From JBFMFR01 sp040752025 (lineage in GTDB: Bacteria > Chloroflexota > Anaerolineae > Anaerolineales > UBA4823), in NCBI GenBank assembly GCA_040752025.1, contig JBFMFR010000007.1, positions 1 to 64,000 on the forward strand: 64,000 nt of DNA. The letters are read 5' to 3'. Positions 1 through 8,110 of this stretch are shown one piece after another. How positions within the stretch are numbered: the stretch's first letter is position 1; the number at the start of each line of letters is the position of its first letter. Below the pieces are notes generated by a model that saw only the letters and a program-made list of their open reading frames with translations, was not told the origin of the DNA and did not search any database. The translations under genes were made by a program, and so were the position numbers.

Positions 1-201
1 GCACAGGGGTCTCATGTTCCTCAAGCGTCTAGCCAAGCTGAAGAGGTCCCGCCGCCCGCTCCCCCATTGCAGGAGTTTTCTCCCCTTCCGGAGCCTGATC
101 CGGCCCCAAAAACATCCAAGCCTGCCCCGGATCATCCCTGGTGTCGTTCGCCCATCGGGCAAGCTAAATACTGGCCATCCAATCACTTCTCAAAAAATTG
201 A
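1..201 (+). CDS. C-terminal end of an unidentified Pro/Glu-rich protein (partial)
   Basis: A reading frame is open from the window edge to the TGA at 199-201. The 66 residues are rich in Pro, Glu and Ala and end in a short aromatic stretch (about PIGQAKYWPSNHFSKN). Proline-rich linkers ending in a short folded tail are common in surface or signalling proteins of this kind of genome, but I do not recognise the family. The stop lies inside the -35 box of the next promoter. A second frame is also open from 14 to 214, so the frame choice is not secure. Confidence 0.35.
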   Translation, partial: AQGSHVPQASSQAEEVPPPAPPLQEFSPLPEPDPAPKTSKPAPDHPWCRSPIGQAKYWPSNHFSKN

Positions 202-225
202 CGCCCACCCGTGACTGAGTATAAT
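198..225 (+). promoter_or_regulatory. sigma70-type promoter for amrS
   Basis: TTGACG (198-203), a 16-base spacer and TATAAT (220-225). The predicted transcript starts near 232 and reads through the phosphatase remnant into the radical SAM gene at 331, giving a leader of about 100 bases. Confidence 0.55.
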
Positions 226-334
226 ATCTGAAATTCAGGATGCAGTACTGGAGCGCATCCACCAGTTTGTTGAGGGAGCACCCCAATTCGATGATATTAC
301 GATGATTGTGCTGGCAAGTGAGGCGATGGAATGA
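215..334 (+). pseudogene. remnant of a SpoIIE/RsbU-type PP2C phosphatase (C-terminus only)
   Basis: Read in frame from 215, the sequence gives about 39 residues ending ...GAPQFDDITMIVLASEAME. The Phe-Asp-Asp-Ile-Thr motif near the end is the metal-binding C-terminal signature of SpoIIE-type serine phosphatases. An in-frame stop at 212-214 lies directly upstream and there is no start codon before the motif, so only the tail of the gene remains. The stop (332-334) overlaps the start of the radical SAM gene, which suggests that the two were once translationally coupled. A promoter now sits at the break point. Confidence 0.6.
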
Positions 335-1446
335 CGAGTCTAGGCGAGTTTTTAGATCAGATGACGATCGAGGGGGAACTGTACCAGGGATTAGATGATC
401 AGGTAGTGCGCTGTTATGCCTGTGGGCATCGCTGCCTGATCCGCGACGGGCGGCGCGGCGTTTGCCAGGTGCGTTCCAACCGGGGGGGAAAGTTGTACGT
501 CCCCTGGGGTTACGTCGCGGCGCTGCAAGTCGACCCGATCGAGAAGAAACCTTTCTTCCACGTTCTGCCGGGGGCGGATGCGCTGACCTTTGGCATGTTG
601 GGCTGTGACTATCATTGTGATTACTGCCAGAACCATCTGACATCCCAGGCATTACGCGACCCGGCTTCGGATGTAGCTGGCAGCCTGGTGCGGCGTGTTT
701 CAGCAGAGAAAGTGGTTGCAACGGGCCGGCGCAGCGGGGCGCAAATCATCGCATCCTCCTACAACGAGCCGTTGATCACTGCGGAGTGGGCAGTGGGCAT
801 CTTTCGCCTGGCAGTGGAAGCCGGAATGAAGTGCGTATTTATCTCGAATGGTAATGCCACCCCAGAGGTATTGGATTACTTGAGACCTTACCTGGCGGGT
901 TACAAGATCGATTTGAAGACGATGCAGGACAAGCAATACCGCCAGTTAGGCGGAGTGCTGCAGTATGTGCTGGACAGCATACGCCAGGCGCATGCACTGG
1001 GGCTGTGGGTGGAGATTGTGACTTTGGTTGTGCCAGGTTTCAACGATAGCACTGAAGAGTTGATGGACACGGCCCAGTTCATCCGCACGGTTTCGCCGGA
1101 TATCCCCTGGCATGTCACCGCTTTTCACCCGGACTATAAGATGGTCGACCCGCCGCCGACTTCGGTCAGAACGCTGCTAAAGGCTGCCGAGATTGGACAG
1201 GAGGCGGGCCTGAATTATGTTTATGCGGGCAATATCCCTGGCCGAGTGGGCGAATATGAAAGCACCTATTGTCCCAAGTGTCGTACAGTGTTGGTAGAAA
1301 GAACCAGCTATGTAATCCGAAGCTATCGAATCACGGGGCAGGGAACCTGCCCTAAGTGTGGCACTCCCATCGCCGGGATATGGAGCGATCAACCCGGGCA
1401 GGTACGCCTGGGAGGGATGGGCATGCCGCGCCTGGTGATGCGTTAG
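331..1446 (+). CDS. amrS: AmmeMemoRadiSam system radical SAM enzyme
   Basis: This 371-residue protein has the radical SAM cluster motif C92-x3-C96-x2-C99 (CDYHCDYCQN), preceded by a Cys-rich N-terminus (C28, C31, C35, C45) and followed by a C-terminal zinc-ribbon-like pair, CPKC...CPKC. This layout and the length are typical of the PflA-like enzyme that accompanies Memo- and AMMECR1-family proteins in the AmmeMemoRadiSam trio, whose substrate is not settled. The two partner genes are not in the window. The ATG at 331 overlaps the stop of the phosphatase remnant; the ribosome site is weak (GTGAGG, 318-323). It converges on the GNAT gene with a 4-base overlap. Confidence 0.85.
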   Translation: MTSLGEFLDQMTIEGELYQGLDDQVVRCYACGHRCLIRDGRRGVCQVRSNRGGKLYVPWGYVAALQVDPIEKKPFFHVLPGADALTFGMLGCDYHCDYCQNHLTSQALRDPASDVAGSLVRRVSAEKVVATGRRSGAQIIASSYNEPLITAEWAVGIFRLAVEAGMKCVFISNGNATPEVLDYLRPYLAGYKIDLKTMQDKQYRQLGGVLQYVLDSIRQAHALGLWVEIVTLVVPGFNDSTEELMDTAQFIRTVSPDIPWHVTAFHPDYKMVDPPPTSVRTLLKAAEIGQEAGLNYVYAGNIPGRVGEYESTYCPKCRTVLVERTSYVIRSYRITGQGTCPKCGTPIAGIWSDQPGQVRLGGMGMPRLVMR

Positions 1447-2477
1447 GTGAGGCTGCGGCTGACAATGGCACGCGCAATGTAGCGGTTGACGCCGCCAAAG
1501 CGATACTTGTATTCTTCATCGCCGCGCATGAAATCGAAGGCGATGCGCTGGTTGTCGTTGGCCCATTTAAGCAGGTGCCCCAGCAAGACCCAACCCGGTG
1601 ATAAATCGCGATAACTGAAATCGATACCTGAGTTGTAAACCCAGATGTGACCGGCATAATCGAAATTCAAATAGCCAGCAACTTTTTCCCCGGCCACTTC
1701 CAACATGGCCAGTTGCAGCCAGCCGGCTTGAAAAGCAGCATGCACGGATTGACGCATCTGTGTGCGCATGACATCGGTTAGAAAGCGATCCTTGTCAGGG
1801 TCTTGAGCCATCAGGCGCAGGAAAGCTTCAATTTCAGCATCCAGGATTTGTTCGTCTTCCACGATATACCAGCGCACAGGCATAGGGTTTTCCTCGGCGC
1901 GGCGCATTTTGCGGCGGATTTCGTGGCGCTGTTTTTTGTCGATGCTGGCCAGGTAAGCTTCCCAATCACCTGGCAGCGGAATGTAAGGGCAAGGCTGCAA
2001 GCGCTCCTGCGCATAACTCCAACCGCGCGCCTGAGCTGCCTGCTGCATGACACCGAGCGTGGGCGACTCCTCAGGGATGTTGTACCAATCCAGTACTTGC
2101 CAGGCAGGAGCCTGTTTCGAATCCAATAGATCAAACAGTGCGGATAAAAATTCTGGCAGATCGTCTCGGCGCACAACCAGATCCAGGTAGTCGGATATTT
2201 CGATGCTGCCAAGCAGCATCAGGGCGGGCTGGCCTTCCCGGTTCGGGCCGAAGAACAACGGGGCTATGCCAACCAGTGAACCATCTTCGTGACGGGCGGC
2301 CACGGTGAATAATTGGCCCTGCTGCCATTCACCACCGCCCAGAGTTTGCCACCAGGTGCTCAGGTATTCGTAACGTAAAAACGGCACGTGACTTGCACTG
2401 CAACAGGCAAGCAGTTCGTTCCATTCCTCAGTGAGTGTTTGCAAATCTTCTGCATTTTGATAAACTGTGAGCTGCAT
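1443..2477 (-). CDS. GNAT-like N-acyltransferase (CelD/BcsL, FemAB-related)
   Basis: The 344-residue protein matches the layout of the CelD/BcsL-type acetyltransferases: an N-terminal half with a W-NEL and P-F-Y-W pattern (PFLRYEYLSTWW), a basic KKQRHEIRRKMRR helix near the middle and a C-terminal GNAT core (LEVAGEKVAGYLNFDYAGHIWVYNSG). Relatives transfer acyl or aminoacyl groups to cell-surface polymers or amino-sugars, but the substrate cannot be read from the sequence. No signal peptide is seen, so it should act in the cytoplasm. The gene stands alone, divergent from the PP2C-like gene and convergent with amrS. Confidence 0.75.
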   Translation of the reverse strand: MQLTVYQNAEDLQTLTEEWNELLACCSASHVPFLRYEYLSTWWQTLGGGEWQQGQLFTVAARHEDGSLVGIAPLFFGPNREGQPALMLLGSIEISDYLDLVVRRDDLPEFLSALFDLLDSKQAPAWQVLDWYNIPEESPTLGVMQQAAQARGWSYAQERLQPCPYIPLPGDWEAYLASIDKKQRHEIRRKMRRAEENPMPVRWYIVEDEQILDAEIEAFLRLMAQDPDKDRFLTDVMRTQMRQSVHAAFQAGWLQLAMLEVAGEKVAGYLNFDYAGHIWVYNSGIDFSYRDLSPGWVLLGHLLKWANDNQRIAFDFMRGDEEYKYRFGGVNRYIARAIVSRSLT

Positions 2478-2556
2478 ATGTTTCCATCCATAACCTTTTT
2501 TGTTTCGCCTGGGCTGATTGCAACAACCTTTCGCCCACCAACTTTCATTTTACCAG

Positions 2557-2562
2557 TATAAT
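2557..2562 (+). promoter_or_regulatory. -10 box of the PP2C-like/propeller gene
   Basis: A perfect TATAAT lies here, but no convincing -35 box is seen 16-18 bases upstream. It would start the transcript near 2569, which excludes the upstream TTG at 2568 as the start codon and favours ATG 2601. Confidence 0.4.
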
Positions 2563-2600
2563 GTCGTTTGGATGGTTTATCCAGGCCACTATCTATACCT

Positions 2601-4853
2601 ATGTCAGAAAAGCTTGATCTGAACTTGTTGCCTGTTGCTCGTTACGGCGGGCAGGAATACCCGGAATTGCTGGGCTTATTTGTATCTGAGCCGCCGAAGC
2701 GCGCCGCGCGCGGGCGTGGATCGGACCGGTTGATCCTTTATCTGGCGATGACAGGTAATGCCCCGCTCTCGCCCAGCAAACAAGAGCAGGCTCTGGCCTA
2801 TCTGGCGGACCTGTATTACAAAACGCCAGGTTCAGTGACTTCCGGGCTGCGCGCCATCTCTGAGGAATTCAACAATCTATTGCACAAACGCAATGTGCGC
2901 ATCGCCAGTAGTGGACGTCAGGGCGTGGGATTGCTGGTGCAAGCTGTGCTGCGCGATGAGCAGTTAACTCTGGCGCACTGTGGGCCGACGCACACTTTTT
3001 TGATCACGGCCAATGAGGTCCAGCATTTTCATGATCCTGAGATGGCAGGGCTGGGCCTGGGGCAGGGACGAAGCGCTCCGCTGCACTTCTTCCAGGCCAC
3101 GATCAAGCCCAATGACACTTTGATTCTGGCAGCCCAACCTGCTCCGGATTGGGATCCTTCTACCTTGGGCGGTATTCACGGGCAGGGACCAGAGAGTTTA
3201 CGCCGGCGCTTATTTGGCAGTTCGGTTGCAGACTTGAACGCCGTCTTGATCCAGGCAAAGGCTGGCCAGGGCAAATTTTATTTACCTAAGCCCAAGAGCG
3301 AAGAAGTTAGCCAAGCCTCAATTGACATTCTCCCTGATGTCACCCAGGCACCTGTTGCAGTTGAGCCGGTGCCTGGCATAGAGAGGATGGAGGCAAGCCC
3401 AATCGCTGATAGCGAGCCGGAACCGGCTGTGCATGCTGTAAGCGCACCGGTACAGCCAGAACCTGAGCCCATGCCCAGGGAAGGTGCAGCCCAACGCGTC
3501 GGTGGCATAGCTTCAAATGCTAAAGCTGGGAGAAAGTCACGTGGTGGGGTCAACCTGGCGCCGTTGGGCAAGTTCCTGGTGATTGTGGGTACACCCATGG
3601 CACGCGTCGGGGCGATCCTGGGGAGCGCAGTCAAAACTTTGTTCGTGCGCATGCTGCCGGGTGAGTTCTTCCAATCCATCCCAGTACCCCTGATGGCATT
3701 GATTGCTATCGTTATCCCAGCTATTGTGGTGACGGCTGGAAGTTGGACCTATATCCGCCTGGGACGCGATGCACAGAACGAAATTTTGTTAGCTCAGGCA
3801 CAACAGAAAGTTTTACAGGCTGCCAGCCAGACGGATTTGCTGGCTCGCCGCGCTGCCTGGGAAGATATTCTGGAATTCTTACAACCTTTGGGGAACGACC
3901 CCAAGGCAGAAGCGCTGCGCGTCCAGGCCAGAAATGCCCTGGACGACCTGGATCTGATCAAGCGCCTGGAGTATAAACCGGCGCTGCAATTCGATCCACA
4001 AGATAATGTGCAGATTACCAACCTGCTGCTTGTTGACGATGATCTGTATATGCTCGAGGGGAACAGCGGTACTGTGCTGCGAGCGCAACTAATTGGCCAG
4101 GCATTTGTGTGGGATCAGACCTTCCAGTGCGGGCCGAATATCTCTGGAGTCAGGTTGTCTGGCCCGATTATCGACATCCTGGCCTGGCCAGCGGGATTCA
4201 AGCCGGTAGCGAGTGTGGTGGCTTTGGATGCCAGCGGCAATCTGCTATTTTGCAGTCCGAACAAGCCACCGGAAACAGGCAAACTTACAACCCCACCCAA
4301 TGGGGTGTTTGGCAATCTGATGGGCTTTACTTATGATGAGGGGAATCTATACGTGCTGGATCCTTTGTCGAACGCTGTATGGATCTATTTAGGCAGTAAA
4401 GTGGAAGAGGAGCCGTACCTGTTTTTTGATCAACAGATTCCCTTTATGCAAGATGTTGTCGACCTGGCAGTAAACAATGAGGAACTCTATTTGCTGCATT
4501 CTGATGGGCGCATGACGGTGTGTTTTTACAGCGCAGTAGAGACGGCGCTGACGCGCTGCTCGGACCAACAGTATATGGATTTCCGCCCGGGGCGTGAGAA
4601 TACACCCTGGATGGCAGCTAACCCGTTTACACAAGTTTTGCATTCACAACCGCCCGATCCAGCCTTGTTTTTATTAGAACCGGTTAGTAAGGGGATCTAT
4701 CATTTTAGCTTGCGCAGTCTTGCCTTTCAACGCCAATTCATGCCTTCCACTACGCTGGCAGGTGGGGGCGCGACAGCTTATGCAGTCAACCCAATCCAGC
4801 GTTATTTCTTCCTGGCGGCTGGCGGCCAGGTATATTACGCGGCAGTACCGTAA
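2601..4853 (+). CDS. membrane protein with PP2C-like N-domain and extracytoplasmic beta-propeller-like C-domain
   Basis: About 750 residues. Residues ~1-220 look like a PP2C fold (SGRQGVGLLVQAVL..LTLAHCGPTHTFLI..DTLILAAQ), but the DGxGG metal-binding motif of active PP2C enzymes is missing, so it is probably a pseudophosphatase. A Pro/Glu-rich linker follows, then one membrane helix (PLMALIAIVIPAIVVTAG) and an outer domain with repeated beta-strand units (LLLVDDDLYMLEG, GFTYDEGNLYVLDP) that suggest a propeller. ATG 2601 is preferred to TTG 2568 because of the -10 box. The gene ends at a strong hairpin and faces a true PP2C phosphatase on the other strand, which suggests a shared phospho-signalling role. 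Confidence 0.65.
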   Translation: MSEKLDLNLLPVARYGGQEYPELLGLFVSEPPKRAARGRGSDRLILYLAMTGNAPLSPSKQEQALAYLADLYYKTPGSVTSGLRAISEEFNNLLHKRNVRIASSGRQGVGLLVQAVLRDEQLTLAHCGPTHTFLITANEVQHFHDPEMAGLGLGQGRSAPLHFFQATIKPNDTLILAAQPAPDWDPSTLGGIHGQGPESLRRRLFGSSVADLNAVLIQAKAGQGKFYLPKPKSEEVSQASIDILPDVTQAPVAVEPVPGIERMEASPIADSEPEPAVHAVSAPVQPEPEPMPREGAAQRVGGIASNAKAGRKSRGGVNLAPLGKFLVIVGTPMARVGAILGSAVKTLFVRMLPGEFFQSIPVPLMALIAIVIPAIVVTAGSWTYIRLGRDAQNEILLAQAQQKVLQAASQTDLLARRAAWEDILEFLQPLGNDPKAEALRVQARNALDDLDLIKRLEYKPALQFDPQDNVQITNLLLVDDDLYMLEGNSGTVLRAQLIGQAFVWDQTFQCGPNISGVRLSGPIIDILAWPAGFKPVASVVALDASGNLLFCSPNKPPETGKLTTPPNGVFGNLMGFTYDEGNLYVLDPLSNAVWIYLGSKVEEEPYLFFDQQIPFMQDVVDLAVNNEELYLLHSDGRMTVCFYSAVETALTRCSDQQYMDFRPGRENTPWMAANPFTQVLHSQPPDPALFLLEPVSKGIYHFSLRSLAFQRQFMPSTTLAGGGATAYAVNPIQRYFFLAAGGQVYYAAVP

Positions 4854-4881
4854 GTTTTTCTTCTCGTAATTAGGAAAGCCA

Positions 4882-4906
4882 GCCCGGTGATGCGCCGGGC
4901 TTTTTT
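4882..4906 (+). terminator. Rho-independent terminator
   Basis: Stem GCCCGG (4882-4887), a 7-base loop, CCGGGC (4895-4900) and six T. It lies between the two convergent phosphatase-related genes and ends the plus-strand one. Confidence 0.85.
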
Positions 4907-4921
4907 ATTCCCCGAGGGACT

Positions 4922-6100
4922 TCATGGCGTGGGAGGAATGTCCGTAATGGTTGGCCAGAGCGTAACGGTTTGTGTAGGAGAAGGCAGCGTGGCGTCAGGA
5001 GAAGTGGGCGTTTCGGCTGCAGGCGGGACTGTGGTGGAGAGTGGGGGAGCAAGCGTTTCACTGGGCAGAAGCGCAGGAGCAGTTGCTGTGTAACTGCCTG
5101 GTGTAGCGGTAGGAGCAGCGGGCTTCATGAGAAGATAAGCGCCTGCCAGGGCGAAGAGCGCCAGGGCAACGAAGATCACACTGATCCCCAGGCAGGTTAA
5201 ACTCGAAGGCCATTTTGATAAGCGCTCCAGGGGCCAGGGCCGGCGCGCTTTCGATCTGGTTTTGCCTGGCAAGGCGTGGGTTTGTGCCTTGTTAGCCGGG
5301 ATGCGCAAGTTGGTAATGGTGATATTGTCGTGACCGCCGCGCTGATTCGCCAGGTCGATCAAGTACTCCAAAGCATCTTCCGGTTCTTTTGTGGTCAGTG
5401 ACTGTAAAATTTCGTGATTATCGACCAGATCCGTTAATCCATCGCTGCACATCAGGAGCTGGTCGCCAGGTAGGAGATGCAGCCCCTGGTTGGCTTCGGC
5501 CTGGACGTCGCTATCACCGTCTGTCAGCCGCAGGCGGATATCTGGCGTCACCGGGTGGCGCGACCCCAGATAGCGTCGAATGACATGTGCGTTCGGATGC
5601 TTTCGCCCCTGGTCGGGTGTGATGATGCCCGCGTCGATGGCCTCCTGAACCCAGGTGTGGTCCGTAGAGATTTGGGTGATCGCGCCGCTGCGGATCAGGT
5701 AGATGCGCGAGTCGCCCACGTAAGCGATATATAGTTTGTCATCGATGATCCAACTGCAGGCGCAAGTAGCGCCCATGCCTTTGCGCTCTGTGTCGGTCTC
5801 AGCCTGGGCAAGGATATTGTGACTGGCCTGGATGATGGCTTGTTGGAGTGTATCGATTGGATTGGATGCATCGCTAGCAGCCACTGTCTGGCTGATGGTC
5901 TCGACGGCTATTTCTGCGGCAACTTCGCCAGCGCGATGACCGCCGATCCCATCGGCAACAATGGCAAATACAACGGGCAAAGGATGCTCCTTGCCCAGTC
6001 GGAAAGCGGATACTGCAAAGCGATCTTCGTTGTTCTTCCCGCTCATACCAGGATGGCTCCTGGCAGCTACATATAGATGGGAACGCTCAGAAGGGATCAT
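4922..6100 (-). CDS. PP2C-family Ser/Thr protein phosphatase with C-terminal membrane anchor
   Basis: This 392-residue protein carries the active PP2C motifs in order: SGKNNEDRF, VADGIGGHRAGE, YVGDSRIYLI, CSDGLTDLVD and GGHDNITI. The metal-binding aspartates are all present. After the ~260-residue catalytic domain come a basic stretch and one membrane helix (LGISVIFVALALFALAGAYLL), then a Pro/Thr-rich tail outside the cell. It resembles the Stp/PrpC phosphatases that reverse Hanks-kinase signalling. Its ATG overlaps the stop of the VWA-FHA gene by 4 bases, so the two are translationally coupled. Confidence 0.9.
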   Translation of the reverse strand: MIPSERSHLYVAARSHPGMSGKNNEDRFAVSAFRLGKEHPLPVVFAIVADGIGGHRAGEVAAEIAVETISQTVAASDASNPIDTLQQAIIQASHNILAQAETDTERKGMGATCACSWIIDDKLYIAYVGDSRIYLIRSGAITQISTDHTWVQEAIDAGIITPDQGRKHPNAHVIRRYLGSRHPVTPDIRLRLTDGDSDVQAEANQGLHLLPGDQLLMCSDGLTDLVDNHEILQSLTTKEPEDALEYLIDLANQRGGHDNITITNLRIPANKAQTHALPGKTRSKARRPWPLERLSKWPSSLTCLGISVIFVALALFALAGAYLLMKPAAPTATPGSYTATAPALLPSETLAPPLSTTVPPAAETPTSPDATLPSPTQTVTLWPTITDIPPTP

Positions 6101-8058
6101 GAAGCAACCTCTTCGGGCGGAGTTTGTGGGGTGGGTTCTGGTTGCGAGTCGGTTGCCAGCGGCGTAATGACTGGCTTGCGCACTTGCGCAGGTTGGCGCA
6201 GGGTAAAACGAAAACCAACACGCCCGATGTGGATCAAGTCGCCATGTTCCAGATGGGCGCCCTCTTTGGATACGGGGGCATAGTTGATCCAGGTGCCCGC
6301 GACGGAGCCTTCATCTGCCAGGCGGAACGTTTCATCGGGCTGGCGTTGCAGGCGAGCATGAGCGCCTTCGATGGATGCGTCTTCCAAGACAAGCGTGGCC
6401 TGATTGGGATTGCTACCTAAAACAACTTCGCCTGTTGTAATGGGAATAGGAGGAGCGATGACCATGTTGTCGGTATCGGAAATGGGAGTCAGAAATGCGT
6501 ACGCTTTGGGGCCAACGTTGCGATGAGGCCACTGTAAACGGTTGACCCAGGCTGGCCGGTGACGGGTGGAAGTATCGTCATCGACAACCACTGGCTGTGT
6601 TACAGGATCGGTTTTATGGTGTTGATTGCGAGCTGCGCGTAGTGTGCTGGGCCGCAATTGGCCACCCATTACCAATACTAGCAGCAGCACAGCGCCTGCA
6701 AGTAACACAACCAAGCTGGCGATGATGGGCAAGTTCCGCTGAACCATGCTCCAGGGATTTGTTTGTGGCAGCTTGATGGAGACAAGTACAGGAAGCTCAA
6801 CACTTTTGCCCACCAACCCCATATCATCAGTGATTTGTACCTGGATCAAGTGGGTGTCTTCGCTGGTATAACTGGTCAGATCCCACGTGAATTGGTCATA
6901 GGGAGGTTGGTTGTTTTCGTCGACCAGAACGCCATCGACGAACAACGCAGATTGAACCAATGGGCGTTTGCGCCCATCTGGGAAATCGAATACAACCTGC
7001 AATGTATATGTGAGAGGAACCAAACTGTCTGGAAGGGTTTCTTCGCTGTTTTGATCCTCGGGCAGATCTGGAGGCGCGCGTTGAATCTGAATGGGTGGAG
7101 CTATGAATGCCGGCTCGGGCGGTTGGATTTGGAATTCGAAGTTTTGTAAGTTCGTTTCGATCAGCCCGTCCTCTGTTTGCACCTGGATTGCCAGTTGTTG
7201 TGTACCGCCAGTGGTGATTTGAGAGCGATACTGGATGTGGTAGATGTAGCGCAAGGGCTCCAGGTATGCTTCAAGATCAGGTAAGGCTTCCTCGCCCGTA
7301 TAGGAGAAGGCGCTGCCGCCGGTTTGCGCAGCCAGGTCAGTAAGCGCTTTGGCGCCTGCGGTCGAGAAGGCGCCAGCCGAAGCGACCATCCATACGTGGA
7401 TGATCACTCCTTGTTGTTTGGCCTGGCTGGCCAGGTTTGCTACAGACTGGACAGCCTGGCTTTCTACTGGGGGCGCAATCAGCAGGACCGCACGGCCCAT
7501 CCCCGGGCGTGGTGATGGATCGGCAGCCAGGCTGACTGCGCGCACCAGTGTATCCAGGCTGGGAGTAGCATTGCGTGCATCAACTTCATCCGAGCTCAGC
7601 GCTTGCAACCATTGAGCGGGGTCAACCACATGACTGATCGAAGGCCCGCCAGTGATTACCAGGCTCCAATCATCGATCGATGAGCCCTGGCGGCTGTTGG
7701 CCCAGGCGCTCAGAGCGGTCTTTATGTAATCGTACCGTGAAATCGCCTGGCTGTTGCGAATGCCAAAAGCTGGTCCAGGGTCGATGGCAATTACGAATTG
7801 GGCTCCTGGATGCAGTTTTTCGAACGAAGTGAGGGGCAGAGATACGCTGTTTTCCAGGACACTGACTTGCGTTTCCTGTATGCCGTGCATAAACTGGCCT
7901 TGTGAGTCATGCAGATCCAGATAAGCCTGGATGATTGGGAAGAGGCTTGTGTCTGGGGTGCTCAATACGGCATTGAACGCAGTTTGAGCGCGCGCCGAAA
8001 CTGGTAATAGCGAGAAAATCAGGAACAGGAGAATCAGGCCGCGTTTGCGGTCAGGCAT
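6097..8058 (-). CDS. secreted VWA-like domain, membrane helix and cytoplasmic FHA domain
   Basis: The start is ATG 8058, which begins a clear signal peptide (MPDRKRGLILLFLIFSLL...ARAQT); the frame is open further upstream but lacks one. A VWA-like domain follows (QFVIAIDPGPAF), then an Ig-like region, a membrane helix (IIASLVVLLAGAVLLLVLVM) and a C-terminal FHA domain. The VWA metal site is D-x-G-x-A, not DxSxS, and the FHA has Gly-Ser in place of Gly-Arg and lacks the conserved Ser-x-x-His serine, so both sites look weakened. Coupled to the PP2C phosphatase, it probably links outside sensing to phosphoprotein control. Confidence 0.75.
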   Translation of the reverse strand: MPDRKRGLILLFLIFSLLPVSARAQTAFNAVLSTPDTSLFPIIQAYLDLHDSQGQFMHGIQETQVSVLENSVSLPLTSFEKLHPGAQFVIAIDPGPAFGIRNSQAISRYDYIKTALSAWANSRQGSSIDDWSLVITGGPSISHVVDPAQWLQALSSDEVDARNATPSLDTLVRAVSLAADPSPRPGMGRAVLLIAPPVESQAVQSVANLASQAKQQGVIIHVWMVASAGAFSTAGAKALTDLAAQTGGSAFSYTGEEALPDLEAYLEPLRYIYHIQYRSQITTGGTQQLAIQVQTEDGLIETNLQNFEFQIQPPEPAFIAPPIQIQRAPPDLPEDQNSEETLPDSLVPLTYTLQVVFDFPDGRKRPLVQSALFVDGVLVDENNQPPYDQFTWDLTSYTSEDTHLIQVQITDDMGLVGKSVELPVLVSIKLPQTNPWSMVQRNLPIIASLVVLLAGAVLLLVLVMGGQLRPSTLRAARNQHHKTDPVTQPVVVDDDTSTRHRPAWVNRLQWPHRNVGPKAYAFLTPISDTDNMVIAPPIPITTGEVVLGSNPNQATLVLEDASIEGAHARLQRQPDETFRLADEGSVAGTWINYAPVSKEGAHLEHGDLIHIGRVGFRFTLRQPAQVRKPVITPLATDSQPEPTPQTPPEEVAS

Positions 8059-8064
8059 GGCAGA

Positions 8065-8070
8065 ATTGTA
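8065..8070 (-). promoter_or_regulatory. -10 box of the VWA-FHA gene
   Basis: On the minus strand TACAAT ends 6 bases before ATG 8058, so the transcript would begin at or next to the start codon (leaderless). The -35 region is poor. Confidence 0.35.
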
Positions 8071-8110
8071 GCATAAGTTTATGCGCGGAAAAATGAACGA
8101 ATCGCTGCGT

